Below, one piece after another: positions 17,183-27,000 of a stretch of DNA of 64,000 bases; position 1 is the first letter of the stretch, and each line of letters starts with the position of its first letter. The stretch spans positions 37,430 to 101,429 of the forward strand of contig NZ_JAAATY010000036.1 of NCBI RefSeq assembly GCF_013280595.1. Reading direction: 5' to 3'. The notes below the pieces were generated by a model, which saw only the letters and a program-made list of their open reading frames with translations, was not told the DNA's origin and made no database searches. A program made the translations under genes and the position numbers. The stretch is from Kibdelosporangium persicum. GTDB lineage: Bacteria; Actinomycetota; Actinomycetes; Mycobacteriales; Pseudonocardiaceae.

Positions 17183-17288
17183 ACGCATCTGTCATGGGAC
17201 CCCGCCGACCTGGCGTGTGTCAAGAGATCCCGCCCGGTTGTCCACAAGCGGAGCCGGTTGTGGACAACTGGCGTCTGGTGATCAGAAC

Positions 17289-17354
17289 ATGTCAGGGGTT
17301 TGCGGTAACGTGAAAATCAGGGGTTCCCCCTGGGGAATTGGTGATGCGGTGACG
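17289..17354 (+). repeat. Intergenic element, family 2 subtype a, copy 1
   Basis: The core reads TTGCGGTAACGTGAAAATCA, then GGGGTTCCCCCTGGGGAATTG, then TGATGCGGTGACGC. It matches the minus-strand copy at 31137 almost base for base through the core and right flank, and the copy at 44603 through the core. It lies between the GH81 promoter and the end of the mtn operon. Confidence 0.8.
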
Positions 17355-17667
17355 CTTGCCTTTGAAGGTGCCTTTCTGCTTGGGGCCTTCGGCGGCGGGA
17401 GAAACAGCTGCCCCGCTGGCGGGCAGGCCACCAAGAGGGCGCATGTGGTGGCAGTTCTCGCACCTTGACCGCTTGATCGACAGCTGTGTTCAAAGGTGCC
17501 GGAGCGCCCACGAAGCCCACCTCTGAGCTCGCGCGCAAGCTGAAGGCTGCCCTTGTCCTTGCGCGCTGGGCCTTCTTCGCCGGCCCGCGCGAGCTGAGGG
17601 CTGAGCGGCACTTGCGCGTTGTCCTTGGGCTTGCGTCGTGCCGCGGGTTGTCCCGGCCCGGTTTTGG
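17355..17667. other. Gene-free low-complexity stretch
   Basis: 313 bp between the family 2 element and mtnD. It holds imperfect repeats rich in CTTG, GGGCCTTC and GCGCGAGCTGA-like words and no reading frame I can support. It may be a decayed tandem array like those beside other family 2 copies. Confidence 0.5.
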
Positions 17668-18243
17668 TCAGCGGGTCGCGGTCAGGTCGTCGAAGCTGGG
17701 GAAGTCTTCGGCGAGGCGGTTGCCGGTGAAGTTCCCGACCCAGCCGTCGTCGTCGTGGAAGAAACGGACCGCCACGTAGTCGGGCCTGGTGCCCATGTCG
17801 AACCAGTGGGTGGTGTTGGCGGGGACGCTCAACAGATCGCCCGCCTCGCACAGGATGCCGTACACCTTCGCGTTCACGTGCAGGTAGAACACGCCGGAAC
17901 CGCGGGCGAAGAACCTGTCCTCGTCGTCGTCATGGGTATGCTCGGCCAGGAACTTCTGGCGGGCTTCCGCTGCCTTCGCGGTCCACTCGGGAGTGTCCGC
18001 GGGCGTCATGTGCAGGGCGTCCACGTAGGTGTAGCCCTCTGCCGCGATGACCTCGTCGATGTGGGTTCGGTAGGCCGCCAGGACCTCGTCGGAGGAGGGT
18101 TGCGGGGACAGGTCCGCCACCACCGGCCAGCGGTCGAACCGGACCCCGAGCTGCTTGAGCTCGCCCTGGATCTCGTCCGCGTCCGAGGTGCGTACGAGCA
18201 CCGTCGACGGGTCTGTGTCGGGCCACACGGTGAGCAGCGTCAT
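17668..18243 (-). CDS. mtnD: Acireductone dioxygenase
   Basis: A 191-residue cupin, close to the usual 180-200. Iron/nickel ligands are His102, His104, Glu108 (EHTHDDDE) and His146 (ANTTHWF). It oxidises the acireductone made by MtnC to the keto acid precursor of methionine plus formate (Fe form), the last oxidative step of methionine salvage. ATG 18243 overlaps the mtnB stop (ATGA); an upstream in-frame ATG at 18279 lies inside mtnB and is unlikely. Last gene of the operon. Confidence 0.93.
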   Translation of the reverse strand: MTLLTVWPDTDPSTVLVRTSDADEIQGELKQLGVRFDRWPVVADLSPQPSSDEVLAAYRTHIDEVIAAEGYTYVDALHMTPADTPEWTAKAAEARQKFLAEHTHDDDEDRFFARGSGVFYLHVNAKVYGILCEAGDLLSVPANTTHWFDMGTRPDYVAVRFFHDDDGWVGNFTGNRLAEDFPSFDDLTATR

Positions 18244-18830
18244 GACTCGATTATGAACCTCATCAGCCATTCGAGGCACTCTGTGCGGTGGCGTGCTTGA
18301 CGCAGGTCACTGCCCCAGACGTACAACCCGTGGCGGGCCACGATCAACGCGGGCGTGTCGGCACGGTAGGAGGCCTCGAACGCGTCGCCGAGCACTTCCA
18401 TGTCCTGGCTGTTGGGAACGACCGGGATGGTCACCAGGTCGTCGTGCGCCGCGCGGCCGAAGCCCTTCAGCATTTCCAGGTCACGCAGTTCAACGCCGGA
18501 CGGCCAGCGTTCGGCGGCCAGCACAGGGGCGAGGACGTGCACGTGCACCACCGCCCCGGCGCCCGAGACCGCCGCGATCCGGCCGTGCAAGCCTGCCTCG
18601 GCTGACGGGGCCGGCGGGCCGGGGTGGACCGGTGTGCCGGAAGCGTCCACCTCCACGACGTCCGACGGGGTCAGTTCGCCCTTGTCGAGGCCGCTTGCCG
18701 TGACGGCCAGCCGGAGCGGCGACGAGCTCAGCCGGACCGACAGGTTCCCCGACGTGCCACGCATCCAGCCCAACGCGGTGTACCGGGCGCACTCGTCCGC
18801 CAGCAGACGGCCTGCTTCCGCGAGGTTCAC
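18240..18830 (-). CDS. mtnB: Methylthioribulose-1-phosphate dehydratase
   Basis: A 196-residue class II aldolase-fold protein. Zinc ligands His96 and His98 (VVHVHVLAP) and His167 (ARHGLYVWG) are visible, as is the GTSGNLSVRL phosphate-binding segment near 25-34. It dehydrates methylthioribulose-1-phosphate to the diketone used by MtnC. It starts at GTG 18830, overlapping the mtnC stop by 4 nt (GTGA), and overlaps mtnD by 4 nt at its own end. Confidence 0.92.
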   Translation of the reverse strand: MNLAEAGRLLADECARYTALGWMRGTSGNLSVRLSSSPLRLAVTASGLDKGELTPSDVVEVDASGTPVHPGPPAPSAEAGLHGRIAAVSGAGAVVHVHVLAPVLAAERWPSGVELRDLEMLKGFGRAAHDDLVTIPVVPNSQDMEVLGDAFEASYRADTPALIVARHGLYVWGSDLRQARHRTECLEWLMRFIIES

Positions 18831-19540
18831 GGCAGGTCCACCGAGACCTCGGCGAACGTCCGCACCGCCAGGTGCGGGCCGAAGTCGGCGTCCGCGAACG
18901 GCTCGCCCGGCCGGGCCAGGCCCACGGTCTGCCAGCCGTCCGCGCGGGCCGCGTCCAGCTCCGCGGGCACGTCGGAGCAGAAGACGATCTCCGCGGCGGC
19001 GGCGCCGAGGGCGGAAGCGATCGCGCGGTATGAGGGCGCTTCGCGCTTCGGTCCGGCGTTCACGGTGTCGAAGTGCGTGGCGAACAGCGAGGTGATGTCG
19101 CCGTCCGTGGTGCGGGAGAACGCCGCGACCTGTCCGGCGACCGAGCCGGACGAGAACACCGCCAGGTCCAGGCCCTTGTCGTGCCAGGACCGCAATGCGG
19201 GCACCACGTCCGGGAACAGCTCGGTGACCAGGTCTCCCTCGGCGTAGCCACGCTGCCAGATCAGGCCCTGCAACGTCTTCAGCGGCGCGATCTTCTGGTC
19301 CGCGTCCATCCAGCCGTGCAGCACCGACACGATCTCGGCGGTCCCGGCCGTTTCGGGGAGTCCGCCGAGCGAGCGGATCTGGGCGACGGCCTCGGTCACG
19401 ACAGGGTCGGACGGGTGCGCGTCGATCCATGGGCCGAGGCGGGGCCGCGCGTAGTCGTACAGCACGACGTGCACCTGGCTGGTCGGGGTCAAGGTGCCCT
19501 CGATGTCGACCACGACCCATCGGGCAGTCAGTGCGGTCAC
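18827..19540 (-). CDS. mtnC: Acireductone synthase (enolase-phosphatase E1)
   Basis: A 237-residue HAD-superfamily enzyme. Motif I is DIEGTLTP near residue 12, the DxEGT form specific to MtnC; motif II is VFSSGS; the Lys motif is in AGPKREAPSYR; motif IV is FCSDVPAELDAA. It enolises and dephosphorylates the diketo-pentyl phosphate to acireductone. The GTG start overlaps the mtnA stop. It is fused in order between mtnA and mtnB with 4 nt overlaps, so stoichiometric translation is likely. Confidence 0.93.
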   Translation of the reverse strand: MTALTARWVVVDIEGTLTPTSQVHVVLYDYARPRLGPWIDAHPSDPVVTEAVAQIRSLGGLPETAGTAEIVSVLHGWMDADQKIAPLKTLQGLIWQRGYAEGDLVTELFPDVVPALRSWHDKGLDLAVFSSGSVAGQVAAFSRTTDGDITSLFATHFDTVNAGPKREAPSYRAIASALGAAAAEIVFCSDVPAELDAARADGWQTVGLARPGEPFADADFGPHLAVRTFAEVSVDLP

Positions 19541-20550
19541 TGGTTGGGTTCTCCTTCCGCGTAGTACTCGGCGATCCGGTGCGGCTCGAACGGGCCGCGG
19601 TCGGTGACGATGGTGGTGACGAACCGGGGCGGTGTCACGTCGAAGGCGGGGTAGAGGCCGCGGACCTTGTCGCTCGCGGTGCGGATGCCCATGGTGTGCA
19701 GGACGTCCTCGCCGGGCCGGTATTCCAGCGGCACGTCGTCGGCGGTCCGTGCGTCCTGGTCCGGTGCCTGCACCAGCGCGTGGAACGGCACGCCGAACGC
19801 CGCGGCGGCCACGGCCAGGCCCAGCGTGCCGACCTTGTTGATCACGTGCCCGGCCATCGTGACCCGGTCGGCCGCGGTCACCAGGGCGTCCACCTCGCCG
19901 GACTGCAGCACGGCCGCGCCCATCCCGTCGGAGATCAGGGTGGTGTCCACGCCCATCTCGGCGAGGGTCTCGGCGGTCAGCCGGGCGCCTTGCAGGTACG
20001 GCCGGGTCTCGGTGCAGAAGAAGCGCAGGCGTTTGCCGCCGCGCTGAGCCGCCAGGACCAGTTCCACCAGGTAAAGATCCGCCCAGCAGTGGGTCAGCAC
20101 GCCGCCCTCGGCCGGCAGCAACGATGCGGCCGCGGTCCCCAGTGCGCGGCTTCGGCCGCGGTACAACTCGTCGCCTGCCTTGGCCGCGGTCATCGCGGTC
20201 GAGACAAGCGATTCACCGGAACCGGACACGTGCGACAGCACCGCGTGCACAGCTTTGCGCAGGTGGTTGTTGGTCGACCGGGCCCGGAGTAACCGTGTGC
20301 CGGCTTGTTCCATGTAGGCGTACGCGGCGTGCGGGCGTAAGCCCGCCGCTTCGCGGGCGGCGAGCACCATGCCGTACAGCGCGGCGAAGTACGGGCCGGA
20401 GGACTGGGTGACCATGTCCTCAATGGCCTTGGCCACTTCGGCGGATGTACGGCACAGCATCCAGTCGCGCGTGAACGGGAAGTTGCGGCGGTCCAGGATC
20501 AGCACGCCGTCGTCGGTGAGTCTGACGCTGTCCGCCAGCACCGGAGTCAT
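19537..20550 (-). CDS. mtnA: Methylthioribose-1-phosphate isomerase
   Basis: A 337-residue protein of the eIF2B-alpha/MtnA family. The catalytic-region Cys is in VLTHCWAD and the Asp in LISDGMGAAV; ALVTAADRV and FNVINK-like (VINKVGTLGLAVAA) blocks follow. It turns the aldose phosphate MTR-1-P into MTRu-1-P. These blocks differ somewhat from classic MtnA (THCNTG, DNMAG), so it belongs to a divergent branch, but the operon leaves little doubt. Its ATG overlaps the upstream flavin enzyme's stop by 1 nt (TGATG). Neither mtnK nor mtnP is in the window, so MTR-1-P must come from enzymes elsewhere. Confidence 0.85.
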   Translation of the reverse strand: MTPVLADSVRLTDDGVLILDRRNFPFTRDWMLCRTSAEVAKAIEDMVTQSSGPYFAALYGMVLAAREAAGLRPHAAYAYMEQAGTRLLRARSTNNHLRKAVHAVLSHVSGSGESLVSTAMTAAKAGDELYRGRSRALGTAAASLLPAEGGVLTHCWADLYLVELVLAAQRGGKRLRFFCTETRPYLQGARLTAETLAEMGVDTTLISDGMGAAVLQSGEVDALVTAADRVTMAGHVINKVGTLGLAVAAAAFGVPFHALVQAPDQDARTADDVPLEYRPGEDVLHTMGIRTASDKVRGLYPAFDVTPPRFVTTIVTDRGPFEPHRIAEYYAEGEPNQ

Positions 20551-21665
20551 CAGCTGTATCCCGTGAACGGCGGGTGCTCGCCCGTCAGGAAGTACGCGCC
20601 GACTTCCCGTGCCTTGTAGACGACCGGGTCGTGCAGGGTCAAAGTCCTCGCGTTGCGCCAGAAGCGGTCGTAGCCGAACTTGGTCGCGGTCGCGCGGGCG
20701 CCCATGAACTCGAAGACCTTCGACGTGGTCTCGTTGACCACCCGGGTGGCGAAAACCTTGGCCGACGAGATGGTGACCGCCGTGCCGGCCCGCTGTTCGG
20801 CGGTCAGCTCGGCACCGGCGGCGGCGGACTGCCGCAGGGACTCCGCGGCCCGGTCGGCCAAAGTGCCCGCTGCCTCAAGGGAAGCGACCAGTTCGCCGTA
20901 GCCGGCGAGGATGTACGGGTCCGTCGACGCGGAGTCCACACCGGACAGGAACCACGGCCGGGCCTGGCCACGGGTGTACTCGGCGGCCTCGGCCAGCGCG
21001 CCCGCCGCGATGCCCACGTAGATCTGGGTCAGCGCGAGCTGGAAACCCAGCGCGGCAAGGGAAAGCCGGATCGAGTCGGCCGGCTGCGCGCCCAGGACGT
21101 CCTGGCTGTCGACCGCCACGTCGTCGAACACGATGCCGCCGCTGGCGGTCAGCCGCTGGCCGGTGTTGTCCCAATCGGACGGGTAGGAGATCCCGGACGC
21201 CTTGGCGTCCACCGTGAACGTGAGCTTCTCGTCGGTGTCCACCCGGGTCGCGGACACCACGAGCCGGTCGGCCACCGAAGCGCCGGTGGCGAAGGTCTTG
21301 CGGCCGTTGACGACAAATCCGTCCGAAGTGGGCGTCAGCTCGAGCGCGGCGTCCAGCGGGTTGCTCACGCCCGCCCAGAACCAGTTCGCGTCGGCGCGCA
21401 TCCGCTCGGCGGCCGCGGGGTTGTCGAACAGCCGCGCTCGCCAAAGGTGCAGGTAGTGGTAGCCGATGAGGTGCCCGATCGACGCGTCCGCCGCGGAGAT
21501 GATCCTGGTCACCGCGTCCGCCGCCGCCTCGTCCGCGGCCAGCAGGCCGGATGAGCGCAACAGGTCCACCTCCGCGGTGGGTGGCCGGTTCGCCCGGTCC
21601 CGTTCGGCCGCGTCCGCCTTCAGCTGCGCGGCGACCTCCTCGGCCAAGCCGATCCAGTCCGTCAT
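20550..21665 (-). CDS. Acyl-CoA-dehydrogenase-fold flavin monooxygenase (DszC/SfnB-like)
   Basis: 371 residues, starting at ATG 21665; the open frame upstream of it has no family similarity. N-terminal DRANRPPTAEVDLLRSSGLL, the central DASIGHLIGYHYLHLW and the C-terminal LTLHDPVVYKAREVGAYFLTG resemble DszC dibenzothiophene monooxygenase and SfnB sulphur-acquisition oxidoreductases rather than true dehydrogenases. The usual VPxEFGG stretch after SGLL is missing, so it is about 40 residues shorter than DszC (417). Such enzymes use reduced flavin from a partner reductase. It is the first gene of the mtn operon, overlapping mtnA by 1 nt, which ties it to sulphur recycling. A methylthio or sulphone substrate is a guess. 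Confidence 0.8.
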   Translation of the reverse strand: MTDWIGLAEEVAAQLKADAAERDRANRPPTAEVDLLRSSGLLAADEAAADAVTRIISAADASIGHLIGYHYLHLWRARLFDNPAAAERMRADANWFWAGVSNPLDAALELTPTSDGFVVNGRKTFATGASVADRLVVSATRVDTDEKLTFTVDAKASGISYPSDWDNTGQRLTASGGIVFDDVAVDSQDVLGAQPADSIRLSLAALGFQLALTQIYVGIAAGALAEAAEYTRGQARPWFLSGVDSASTDPYILAGYGELVASLEAAGTLADRAAESLRQSAAAGAELTAEQRAGTAVTISSAKVFATRVVNETTSKVFEFMGARATATKFGYDRFWRNARTLTLHDPVVYKAREVGAYFLTGEHPPFTGYS

Positions 21666-21774
21666 GGCGGAAACGGTACTGGGCTTCGGCGTCCCCGCCG
21701 TGCCCTGTCCACTCCACGAAACCTGCGCAAAAAGCAAACTTGCGTGCCGCGCAGTTTTCTGGCAGTGTCGGGTG

Positions 21775-22377
21775 GTGTCAGGGCTGAGAGAACGCAAGAA
21801 GCGGGCCACGCGGGAGGCGCTGAGCTGGGAGGCGTTGCGCCTCGCGGTCGAGCGCGGCATCGAGAACGTGCTGGTCGAGGACATCGCGACGGCCGTGGGT
21901 GTGTCACCGCGGACGTTCAACAACTACTTCTCGAGCAAGTACGAGGCGATCGTCTGGCGTGAGCTGGACCGGATGGTGCGGATCGGCGACATCCTGCGGG
22001 AACGACCGCCGGACGAGCCGTTCTGGCAGTCGATCGAGCAGGCGGTGCTCGCGATCTACGGCAATGACGACGAGACGACACCGCCGGACAAGTCGTGGAC
22101 CGAGGGCGTACGGGAGCTGGTGAGCTCGCCGTTGCTGACGGCCGAGTACCTCAAAGCCGACGCGGCGATGAGCCGTGCGCTCGCCGAGGCCATCGCCGAC
22201 CGGCTCGGCATGGACGTCGAGCGGGACATGTACCCGCAAGTGGTCGCCGGTGCGGTCGGCGCGGCTTGCAGCGTCGCGCAACAACGGTGGATGAACGCCG
22301 ATCCGCTGGTGCCGCTCGGGCCGCTGATCCGCGAGGCGCTCGGTCACCTGACCGACCTAAAAGGAGGAGAACCATGA
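21775..22377 (+). CDS. TetR-family repressor
   Basis: A 200-residue regulator. The N-terminal HTH spans about residues 27-52 (VLVEDIATAVGVSPRTFNNYFSS), and the SGLRERKKRATREAL opening is typical of actinomycete TetR proteins. Start GTG 21775 was chosen as the last start before that motif; an in-frame ATG far upstream would overlap the divergent flavin enzyme. It overlaps the FAD monooxygenase ATG by 4 nt, so it most likely controls that gene and senses its substrate. Confidence 0.85.
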   Translation: MSGLRERKKRATREALSWEALRLAVERGIENVLVEDIATAVGVSPRTFNNYFSSKYEAIVWRELDRMVRIGDILRERPPDEPFWQSIEQAVLAIYGNDDETTPPDKSWTEGVRELVSSPLLTAEYLKADAAMSRALAEAIADRLGMDVERDMYPQVVAGAVGAACSVAQQRWMNADPLVPLGPLIREALGHLTDLKGGEP

Positions 22378-23858
22378 TCGCGATCGCCGGGGGCGGACCG
22401 AACGGCCTGATGCTCGCGTGCGAGCTGGCACTGGCCGGGGAACGTCCCGTCGTGCTGGAGAGACTGACCGAACGAAGCCAGGAGCCCAAGGCCAACGGGA
22501 TGGTCGGCCAAGTGGTCCGGCTGCTGCACCAGCGTGGCCTGCTGCGGCGGCTGGGCGGTGGGGACGTTCCCTTTCGGGCACCTGGCTTCTTTTTCGGCAT
22601 GCTGCCGTTGGACCTCAGCGGCCTTGAGGACAATCCGCTCACGATTCTGCCTGTGCCGCAACGACGTCTCGAACAGGTGCTGGAGGAGCGTGCGCTGGAG
22701 CTCGGTGTCGAGATCAGGCGCGGGCACGAGGTCGCCGGTCTCACCCAGCACGACCGCGGAGTCGACGTCGAAGTGACCGGCCCGCAAGGGAAATACGCGC
22801 TGAACGCCGAGTTCCTCGTCGGTGCGGACGGTGGCCGCAGCACGGTCCGCAAGCTCGCCGGGATCGATTTTCCCGGCGTGTCAACAGAGAAAGGCGTGAA
22901 CAGGGCCGCGCATGTGACCTTACCCGGGCTCGTCGACGGTCAGCTGGAGGTGCCCGGTTTCGGCCGGATCCCACCCGGCGTGCACACCCGCACCGAGCAC
23001 GGCGTGTTCCTGCACATCGAGCTTGAGCCGGGCAAACCACTGGTGGTGACAATCGAGTGGGACGCGGTTGACGACGGTCCGATGACGCTCGACGACCTTC
23101 GGCAGAGCGTCCGCCGGGTGCTCGGTGCCGACGTGCCGATCGGGCCGCCGGCAGGCGACGGCCCGCACCTGCTGCGCCGGCTGTCCGGCGGGAACAGCCG
23201 GATCGCGGAGAAATACCGCTCGGGCCGGGTGTTCCTGATCGGCGACGCGGCTCACGTGCACTCCGCGAACGGCGGTCCCGGCCTGAACCTGGGCCTGCAG
23301 GAGGCGGCCAACCTCGGCTGGAAACTCGCCGCGCACAGGCAGGGCTGGGCACCGGAAGACCTGCTGGACACCTACGAGACCGAGCGGCGTCCAGCCGCCG
23401 AACGGGTGGTGATGCACACCCAGGCGCAGTCCGCCTTGGCCGGGCCGGGCCCGGAAGTGACGGCACTGCGGGAGTTCTTCGCCGAGCTGATGACCAAGGT
23501 GGACGTTGCCGGGCACATCGCGCTGACCATGGCCGGGTCGGACATCCGTTACCGGACCGGCACGGACCACCCGTTGGCCGGGCGGTTCCTGCCCGACATC
23601 GGCGAGATCGGCGGGTTGCGCGACGCACGTCCGGTGTTGCTGGACTTCGCCCGTAACACCGCACTGAAGGACATCGCGGACGGCTGGCGTGATCGGGTTG
23701 ACGTAGTCGAACTCGCATGGGATGAACGACTTGCGGATGTTGTGCTGGTGCGCCCGGACGGCTATGTGGCGTGGGCGGGTGACGGTGTCCTGAGTGGACT
23801 CCGTGAGGAACTGGCCGCCTGGTTCGGCAGGCCGCGAACCCTGACAGCGGTGTCGTAG
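22374..23858 (+). CDS. FAD-dependent aromatic monooxygenase (Rox/PgaE type)
   Basis: A 494-residue group A flavoprotein hydroxylase. The dinucleotide fold GGGPNGLM is at residues 6-13, the DG motif FLVGADGGRSTVR near 145, and the GD motif FLIGDAAHVH...GGPGLNLGLQEAANLGWKLAA near 285-320. The C-terminal thioredoxin-like part ends VLVRPDGYVAWAG, as in rifampicin monooxygenase Rox and polyketide hydroxylases. It hydroxylates aromatic compounds using NAD(P)H and oxygen. A stand-alone TetR-monooxygenase pair suggests drug or aromatic-toxin inactivation rather than biosynthesis. ATGA overlap with tetR; AAGGAGG precedes the start. Confidence 0.88.
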   Translation: MIAIAGGGPNGLMLACELALAGERPVVLERLTERSQEPKANGMVGQVVRLLHQRGLLRRLGGGDVPFRAPGFFFGMLPLDLSGLEDNPLTILPVPQRRLEQVLEERALELGVEIRRGHEVAGLTQHDRGVDVEVTGPQGKYALNAEFLVGADGGRSTVRKLAGIDFPGVSTEKGVNRAAHVTLPGLVDGQLEVPGFGRIPPGVHTRTEHGVFLHIELEPGKPLVVTIEWDAVDDGPMTLDDLRQSVRRVLGADVPIGPPAGDGPHLLRRLSGGNSRIAEKYRSGRVFLIGDAAHVHSANGGPGLNLGLQEAANLGWKLAAHRQGWAPEDLLDTYETERRPAAERVVMHTQAQSALAGPGPEVTALREFFAELMTKVDVAGHIALTMAGSDIRYRTGTDHPLAGRFLPDIGEIGGLRDARPVLLDFARNTALKDIADGWRDRVDVVELAWDERLADVVLVRPDGYVAWAGDGVLSGLREELAAWFGRPRTLTAVS

Positions 23859-24047
23859 CGCGTCCGTTCGTGTGCGCTGCGTGGTCGGCGGCTTCGGCTG
23901 TTACGGTATTGAGATCCTTGGGGCGTCATGATTTCGTGCTCTAGGCCGAACAGGCCAATGTGGACTGCGCGGAATAGGCCAGTTGTGTGATTGTCTTCGC
24001 AGCTGCGTGGGGATGTGCTTCGTGGGCAGTTTCTCGCCACGATCCCC

Positions 24048-27000
24048 ATGAAGGGTTTGGCTGTGACATCAAGATCTCCACTGCGTACCCGCGCCGGGTG
24101 GGCGGTGCTGGCGATGAGCACCGCCGTGCTCGGCCTCGCCGCGCCGACGAGCGCGATCGCGGCGCAACCACCGGAACAGCCGGTGCCTGCCGGCCAGAAG
24201 CAGCTTGACTCCCGTGACCGCGGCCTGGTCGCCGAGGCGGAGAAGGCGGGCAAGAAGTCCGTCACCGTGCTCGTCGCCGCCGAGAAGGGCCGTGCCGACG
24301 CGGCCGCCGACGAGTTACGGTCGATCGGCGCGAACGTCAAGTCCGTCGAGAAGGACGTCGACTACCTCAAGGTGACCCTGCCGCCGGACAAGGCGCGCCA
24401 GGCCGCGAAACTCGGCTCGGTCCGGTCGATCGACGTGGACGGCCTGATCGCCCGCGACGAGCCGGGCACCGACGGGATGAGCAACCCGATCCCGCAGCCC
24501 GCGCCCGGGCCGAACACCCCGCGCGACAACCCGTACCTGCCGACCGGGGACACCCACGCCGCCCAGTTCGGCCAGGTCTTCCCGTTCTGGGACGGCAAGA
24601 ACGTCCTCGTTGCCGTGCTGGACAGCGGCGTCGACCTGGACCACCCGGCGCTGGCCAGGACCAGTTCCGGCGAGCGCAAGATCGTCGACTGGTACAACGC
24701 GAACTCCCCGGACTCCGGTGACAGCACCTGGGTCGCGATGTCACAGCAGACCTACACCGGCCAGTTCACCGCGGCCGGCCGGACCTGGACGGCGCCCGCG
24801 ACCGGCGGCCCGTACTCGGTCGGCGTGTTCACCGAGAACGCCGGTGTCAACGACTTCGCCTCGGCCAGCAGCGAGATCGGCGGCGACGTCAACCGTGACG
24901 GCGACAAGGCCGACCGGTTCGGCGTGCTGCAGGACGTCGCGACCAAGCAGGTCCGCGTCGACCTGAACGGCAACGGTGACTTCACCGACGACACCGCGAT
25001 GATCGACTACAAGGTCAAGCAGGACGTCGGCCACTTCGGCACGGACAACCCGGCCACGCCGGGTGTCAGGGAGACGGTCCCGTTCGTCGTGCAGACCGAC
25101 AGGTCGGTGTACGGCACGCCGGACACTCCGTTCGTCGGCCTCGGTATTGCCGCCGCCGCACACGGTTCGCACGTCGCCGGTATCACCACCGGTAACGCGA
25201 TCCTGGACGGCAAGATGGCCGGTGCCGCGCCTGGCGCGAAGCTGATGGCCATCAAGGCCTGCCTGTCCACGCCGTCGTGCACCGACAGCGGCCTGACCGA
25301 CGGCGTGCTCTACGCCGCCCGCAACGGCGCCGACGTCGTCAACATCTCCATCGGTGGCCTGCCGCCGCTCAACGACGGCAACAGCGCCCGTGCGCAGATC
25401 TACAACCGGGTCATCGCGCAGTACAACATCCAGCTGTTCATCTCGTCCGGCAACAGCGGTTCCGGTGCCAACACCGTCGGTGACCCGTCGGTGGCGAGCG
25501 ACGCGGTGAGCGTCGGTTCGTACATCACCAAGGAGACCTGGCTGCGGAACTACGGTTCGGAGACGGCCAAGAAGGAAGGCCTGCACCCGTACTCGTCACG
25601 CGGCCCGCGTGAGGACGGCGGTTTCAAGCCGAACATCATCGCGCCCGGCTCGGCGATCTCGTCGATCCCGCTGTGGCAGGCGGCCCAGCCGCTGCCCGGC
25701 ACGTTCACGCTGCCGAACGGCTACGCGCACTTCAACGGCACCTCGATGGCCGCCCCGCAGGCGACCGGCGCCGCCGCGCTGCTGGTGAGCGCGTACAAGG
25801 CGATGCACGGCGGCAAGCGGCCGAGCATGGCCGCGCTGCGCAACGCCATCTACTCGTCGGCGCGCTTCATCGACGGTGTTGGCGCCTACGAGCAGGGCAA
25901 CGGCCTGTTCGACGTGTTCCGCGCGTTCATCCACCTCGCGGCCAACCCGAACCCGGACACCGTGACCAGCTCGGTCGAGGTGAACACGGCGCTGGAGGGC
26001 TTCCTGCCCAAGCCGGGCGTCGGTGTCGGCATCCACGACCGGGAAGGCGTGGTGCGGGGCAAGCAGTACACCCGCACCTACACGTTCACCCGGACCACCG
26101 GCAGCGACCGCACGGTTCCGTACCGTCTCAAGTGGATCGGCAACGACGGCACGTTCTCGTCGCCCGGCGTGGTGCACCTTCCGCTGAACAAGCCGGTCAC
26201 GTTCGACGTGCGGATCAACCCGCGCGACACCGGCGTGCACTCGGCCGTGCTCGAACTGGACAACCCGTTCACCTCCGGCACCGACACGCAGCTGCTGAAC
26301 ACCGTGTTCGTGCCGCAGGAACTGAACGCGGGCAACCGGTTCAGCGTCACCAACAGCGGCCGGATCGACCGCAACCAGACCAAGAACTTCTGGGTCAACG
26401 TGCCGCAGGGCACCACCGGCCTGAAGATCGACCTGACCGGTGGCGGCGCGGCCGCGGGTGCCGGACAGGTCCGGTTCGTCCGGGTCGACCCGCGCGGTAT
26501 CCCGATCGACGTGACCTCGACGACCAACTGCTACAACCCGGACGCCGGTGCGGGCTGTACGACCGGTTCGCCGTTGACCCGCACGGTCACCAACCCGATG
26601 CCGGGTGTCTGGGAGTTCTATGTGGAGGCTCGGCGCACCTCGGACGTCGCCTCGGCGCCGTTCTCGGTCACCGCGACCGCGATCACCACGAAGATCGCCC
26701 CGAACCCGGACACCATCGAGTCGACGCAGGCCGGAGTTCCGGTGGCGCGCGACTACACGGTGACCAACTCGGCCGGTGCGTTCAACGGCAGGCTGGCCGG
26801 CGGTCCGTTGAGCAGTGCGCTGACGTTGCGCCCGAACATCGCGGACCTGGCTCAGCAGCAGCGCCAGATCAACGTGCTGCCGGGCTCGACCTCGTTGCGG
26901 GTCGCGATCGGCAACCCGGCTGACGTGACCGCGGACCTCGACCTGTTCCTGTTCAACTGCACCACCGGAAGCTGTGTTCTGGTGACGCAGAGCGCGGACG

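Noticed and set aside
15086..17281. 731-codon open frame opposite the GH81 gene
   Set aside because: Arg/Val/Gly-rich composition with no domain features; antisense to a clear enzyme.
20550..21665. Ordinary acyl-CoA dehydrogenase for fatty acid oxidation
   Set aside because: N- and C-terminal blocks match DszC/SfnB-type monooxygenases and the operon is methionine salvage.
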